DNA from: Edaphocola aurantiacus | Lineage (GTDB): Bacteria; Bacteroidota; Bacteroidia; Chitinophagales; Chitinophagaceae | Length of the DNA stretch: 64,000 nt | Assembly: GCF_019797745.1 (NCBI RefSeq) | Contig: NZ_VOSI01000002.1 | Location: forward strand, 186,001-250,000 | Direction: 5' to 3' | Shown here: positions 61,501 through 64,000 of the stretch, piece after piece | Position numbering within the stretch: the first letter of the stretch is position 1 | Layout: every line of letters begins with the position of its first letter | Notes under the pieces: generated by a model | What the model was told of the DNA's origin: nothing | What the model saw: the letters and a program-made list of their open reading frames with translations, nothing else | The model's database searches: none | Program-made: the position numbers and the translations under genes

Positions 61501-63185
61501 GTTGGTGTAGCACCGATCTGTACCTGGCCTGGTCCGCAACGTTGTCCGTTTACGGCATTTACCGTTCCCGGATTGGTTACAATCACCGTATCGGTTGATG
61601 TGGTAACTACCGGAGAGCCATTACATAATACTTGTAAGCGATAATAAGTAGTTGCAGTAACGCCATTTGCCGTAGCACTTGAGCTGGCACCTGCAGTACC
61701 TACATTGGTCCAGGGTGCAAGGCCGTTAGGAGAGCTCTGCCATTGGTAGGTAATACCAGTTGCAGGAGGCATTAATGAATCGATAGTCAGACTTACATTT
61801 CCGGTTACACATAATGCACTCGGATCTACGATCGCATGAACATTAGAAGGGAAAGTAACGGTGCTACACGCAGGAGGTACGATGATACTGATCGTATAAT
61901 CTTCTGTTTCACCCCAGGTCTGGCTGCCACAAGGCGTAAAGGTTGTAGAACCTTCTACGGCTCTTACTCTCAAACGTGTAGGGCCGGTAAGGGCTGTTGC
62001 AGGAGGAGTGATGGTACCGGTGTAAGAGCTACCGGCAGCAATTGTAGCCGCAGAAGCAGCACACAGTTCTGTTGTAGGGTCAAAAACACCATCATGGTTC
62101 CAGTCTGCCCAGATTTTTACACCAGAACCGAAAGCAGAGATATCTACTTTAAAGTTGAATGCAAATGTCTGCGCTGCGGTTACCGTAAATGCGGCATAGT
62201 TGGAATAACCAAGGTTACCACTGGCACAACCGGTATTCAGGTTGTTTACATTGGCAATCGCACCGGTAGTGGAGAAGCCGTTGATCGTACCACCATTGGT
62301 ACAACCGGAAGTATATACAGGCGTACAGTAACAGTTGATAAAGCTTTTTACAGCAACCAGTTTTTCATTGCTGAATACTGGTGTACCACCGCTACAGATT
62401 GATTTCAGGCGATAGTAAGTATTCGCGGTAATACCGGCTACAGTATAGTTCAGCGTAGTACCACCGGTAACATTGGTCCAGGAACCGGCAGTACCGGTAG
62501 CGGATTGTTCCCATTGATAAGCCATACCAGAACCCAGAGATGTACCTGTAGTCGCTAAAGTAAATGCAACGTTAGGGCAAGTAGAATCCGGAACGCTGGT
62601 AGCTATAGTACCTGGTGTAGCAGGATTGGTACAAGGTGCTGAAGGGATTACAGTTAAGGTGTAATCTTCTGTCTCACCGAAACCCTGGCTACTACAACCG
62701 TCGAATGTAGTGGTATTAAATACACAACGCACCCTCAGGCGTTTATTACCAGGAGTAGTTCCTGCAGGAATCACAAATGATCCTGTGGCAGTGGCTCCGG
62801 CAGCTTGTATTGCAGTGGGGCTATACACGATTTCTCCTGCATCCAGGAAGTCCCCGTCTTCATTCCAGTCTACAAATATTTTGTAGCCTTCTCCCCAACC
62901 GGGGCAGTTCAGAATGGTAAAGTTAACTGTGGTCGTGGCCGTAGCCGTATGCACCAGCGTCGTCTTGTTGCTGAAGCATGAGGTGGCAGAGGAAGACCCA
63001 GAGTTGAGATTCGAAATGTTGGTTGTACCACCGGTTGTGGAGAATGACTGAATATAGTCATCCGTACAGCCGGACGTGTATGGTGGTGTACAATACTGGC
63101 CATAGCCTTTCATTATACCCCCGGTACCCAACACCAGCATTAGCAGCATAAACAGCTGCCTGCCTAATGTAAATTTCCGATTCAT
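58527..63185 (-). CDS. Giant secreted GEVED/Ig/PKD protein with T9SS type A sorting domain (paralog 2)
   Basis: A 1552-residue paralog of the preceding protein. It has a signal peptide, two GEVED domains (motifs near residues 173 and 430; NWNHDGVFDP-like motifs), the same Ig and jelly-roll modules, and extra parts absent from paralog 1: Ig-like repeats around 760-960 and a segment around 1010-1190 (GVWGGYRHQFLI, FDVPFTWDGVSNIVVQTCWS). The shared C-terminal third (CLGGTKVLDAGTGG, SFTWNFGDGSAPVTV, VQIYPNPNDGNILYIE, GVYNIRINTNKGMTTRKLEIVK) closely follows both neighbours. It belongs to a tandem family of at least three giant surface proteins on the minus strand. Promoter elements were not clear in front of it. 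Confidence 0.9.
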   Translation of the reverse strand: MNRKFTLGRQLFMLLMLVLGTGGIMKGYGQYCTPPYTSGCTDDYIQSFSTTGGTTNISNLNSGSSSATSCFSNKTTLVHTATATTTVNFTILNCPGWGEGYKIFVDWNEDGDFLDAGEIVYSPTAIQAAGATATGSFVIPAGTTPGNKRLRVRCVFNTTTFDGCSSQGFGETEDYTLTVIPSAPCTNPATPGTIATSVPDSTCPNVAFTLATTGTSLGSGMAYQWEQSATGTAGSWTNVTGGTTLNYTVAGITANTYYRLKSICSGGTPVFSNEKLVAVKSFINCYCTPVYTSGCTNGGTINGFSTTGAIANVNNLNTGCASGNLGYSNYAAFTVTAAQTFAFNFKVDISAFGSGVKIWADWNHDGVFDPTTELCAASAATIAAGSSYTGTITPPATALTGPTRLRVRAVEGSTTFTPCGSQTWGETEDYTISIIVPPACSTVTFPSNVHAIVDPSALCVTGNVSLTIDSLMPPATGITYQWQSSPNGLAPWTNVGTAGASSSATANGVTATTYYRLQVLCNGSPVVTTSTDTVIVTNPGTVNAVNGQRCGPGQVQIGATPTIPASQVLWYTAATGGLSIGTGTPFNTPYITGTTTFYAAAGSGTTNYATGKITPTSTSGNSGFSDVGLMFNALAPFTIQSVDVYPMSTTSTTGTITIALKNSAGTTLQSTTANVTVSAAGALNTVPLNFTVPAGTNYRLVVTAATGMTTLIRESGTGFTFPYNVAGISSITSSYTGGASTAFYYYFYNWILKVGCESPRVPVVATVNAGPAATKSAPPVVCNNAVATLSITPPTPNPYTPYVWYPTTDLYTDAAATIPYTGGSANTVYMKSSVAGQHTYFAIGGDTTAASTTCSRADTFRVWVQPGNVTITAAPDTICTSGASLLSLNPGTNYYTGSIQWQESLNGGATYTNIAGATGVTYMTPTLTTNRFYRALISASSATCQQPVKQIVIANPTLISKTDSFNCGPGQVTLKAVTGGNSTAKWYENSAGGSPIGTGSPWQTPFLTQTDTFWVVGGVGGSAPSSVAIGNGTTVSTGAVTPFYGVWGGYRHQFLITASELLAAGATMGATINSLAFDVVAPGSAGGTTYSGFAVSMGQTTATALTTATWIATTQVKNPANWTTSIGLNTLNFDVPFTWDGVSNIVVQTCWSNNNNSNPISTVRYHTTSFVSTHYNNQDNVTPAVKCSNTGTGSTITQRPNMILGIKPCESAPRQMVIATIHPVPAPNLGPNIDTCINQGAAITLNPGTIPNVPVYLWDNGATTATRDVTQTGVYNVKVTNTFGCVGRDTINVNMKWNPVVDLGANGTGLCLGGTKVLDAGTGGLNGGNYYWNTGATTRTITITNPGTYIAYVTSNQGCLTIDTVAITPSGYMPTVDGIVTQPLTASSFKFSALNPQNVTSFTWNFGDGSAPVTVPATASSVGLTNHVFTGGGNYNVRLTTYSVCGDIMDSTMVTIVGGTGINDIDRDAKLVQIYPNPNDGNILYIEAIGNVKVTEITMYNVLGQEIYTLKSFDGSTNKHKVTLPQQLASGVYNIRINTNKGMTTRKLEIVK

Positions 63186-63474
63186 ACTTCTAAAATTTAT
63201 TAGTTGGTAATAGTGATAAGTGGTTTGAATTAAATATTACAGCAATGGAGACAGCCATAAACAGATCATAATATGATTATGATCCAAATACAGCTCTCTC
63301 ATCTTTAATTAGACATCTCCCTGTAAATAAAGGTTGGTATATCTTTAAAAATATTCCATATAAAAAATTAAGTATCCTCTTTAAGCAAAAAAAGACCGGT
63401 AATATTCCTGTATTCCACCCGTTTTAGGGCGCCCATTTGCCCCGACTCCGGTGGTTGCCTGCAGGCATAGCCAT
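63186..63474. other. Intergenic region upstream of the second GEVED gene
   Basis: An A/T-rich non-coding region of about 290 bp carrying the upstream sequence of the giant gene at 58527-63185. I see no TAnnTTTG match, gene or structured RNA in it. Confidence 0.5.
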
Positions 63475-63510
63475 AAAAAAAAGGCCAACCTTACGGCTGG
63501 CCTTTTTTTT
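63475..63510 (-). terminator. Terminator after the third GEVED-family protein
   Basis: AAAAGGCCAACC and GGCTGGCCTTTT form a 12-bp stem with one position that is a G-T wobble on the minus strand, with loop TTAC and long A/T tails. Confidence 0.8.
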
Positions 63511-63529
63511 ATAATGGAATTGCTATAAA

Positions 63530-64000
63530 TTATTTAGCAATTTCAAGTTTACGTGTTGTCAATCCTTTATCAGTACTGATGCGGATGTTGTATATACCGG
63601 CAGCCAGGTGTTGTGGCAGGGTTACTTTATGCTTATTGGTAGTAGATTCAAAAGCATTCACTTTTAAGACCTCTTGTCCGATAGCATTGTAGATAACTAG
63701 CTCTTTCACTTTAACTGCTCCTACAGATTCAACATACAGTACATCGCCATTATTCGGGTTAGGATAAACCTGTACCAGTTTGGCATCTTTGTCCATATCA
63801 TTGATACTTGTACCGCCGATAATAGTTACCATAGTACTGTCTGTAATATCACCGCAGACGCTGTATGTTTTCAGTGTCACGTTGTAGTTACCGCCACCAG
63901 GGAATGTGTGGTTAGTTAAACCTACTGTTGACGTAGTAACAGGCACAGTAACTGGTGCAGATCCGTCACCAAAGTTCCAAACGAAGTTGGCAACATTCTG
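63530..64000 (-). CDS. Third giant secreted PKD/T9SS type A protein, C-terminal part only
   Basis: The frame is open to the right window edge, so about 156 C-terminal residues are visible. They comprise a PKD domain (FVWNFGDGSAPVTV, GGGNYNVTLKTYSVCGD) and a type A sorting domain (VQVYPNPNNGDVLYVE, VIYNAIGQEVLKVNAF, GIYNIRISTDKGLTTRKLEIAK). They match the two upstream neighbours at most positions, so this is a third tandem member; its head domains lie outside the window. The protein would be exported by T9SS and attached or released after cleavage of the C-terminal domain. Confidence 0.88.
   Translation of the reverse strand, partial: QNVANFVWNFGDGSAPVTVPVTTSTVGLTNHTFPGGGNYNVTLKTYSVCGDITDSTMVTIIGGTSINDMDKDAKLVQVYPNPNNGDVLYVESVGAVKVKELVIYNAIGQEVLKVNAFESTTNKHKVTLPQHLAAGIYNIRISTDKGLTTRKLEIAK

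Overview
The window is a chromosomal segment of a Bacteroidota bacterium, most likely from the Chitinophagales/Chitinophagaceae (the phylum is clear, the family is inference). The evidence is several proteins with type IX secretion (T9SS) C-terminal sorting domains of both type A and type B, a PorP/SprF-OmpA pair, GldE, a lone SusC-like TonB receptor, phylum-specific families (DUF3098, TIGR02757), many TAnnTTTG promoter motifs, genes without Shine-Dalgarno sequences, and a tRNA gene without an encoded CCA. It carries about 38 protein genes and one tRNA. Most convergent or downstream gaps hold a strong stem-loop terminator.

Layout. 1-1261: the end of ftsE convergent with prmA. 1338-7358: a T9SS/gliding block on the minus strand (OmpA/TPR/PD40 PorE-like protein, PorP/SprF-like barrel, large type B cargo protein). 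7517-11628: nadA divergent from a secreted S9 peptidase plus MBL-fold hydrolase pair. 11842-15417: a large SBBP-repeat type B cargo protein. 15493-15917: first copy of a structured repeat. 15983-18405: hemA and hemH, divergent. 18562-28791: TonB receptor, recG, cyclophilin, TIGR02757 protein, beta-CASP nuclease and secreted prolyl oligopeptidase. 28857-32834: a secreted GH16-like enzyme and three tandem paralogous lipoproteins. 33142-37788: nadB, a 64-residue GldL-like membrane protein, a SulP transporter, DUF3098 and ftsX. 37955-39493: acyl-CoA carboxylase beta subunit. 39564-40044: second, inverted copy of the structured repeat. 40049-43378: two divergent unknown secreted proteins, a DUF2891 protein and an archaemetzincin-like lipoprotein. 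43710-46193: a tightly packed operon of an unknown cytosolic protein, a multi-pass membrane protein, a histidine kinase and a LuxR-type response regulator. 46284-48194: a third type B cargo protein. 48195-49604: a gene-poor stretch with a possible LytTR-like relic, a small secreted protein and tRNA-Arg(ACG). 49605-54120: a beta-helix lipoprotein, then gldE-ssb-mutY. 54212-64000: three tandem paralogous giant secreted proteins (GEVED, Ig/PKD modules, type A sorting domain); the third runs off the window.

How it fits together. Much of the window makes or uses the cell surface: the PorP/OmpA pair is the kind of outer-membrane partner used by type B cargo, and seven cargo proteins (three type B, four type A) lie nearby. 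The rest is housekeeping: NAD synthesis (nadA, nadB), haem synthesis (hemA, hemH), DNA repair (recG, mutY, ssb), division (ftsE, ftsX, unlinked) and fatty/propionyl-CoA metabolism. The most unusual element is the pair of 425/481-bp inverted, hairpin-rich repeats with imperfect terminal inverted repeats, differing by a 54-nt internal stem-loop module.
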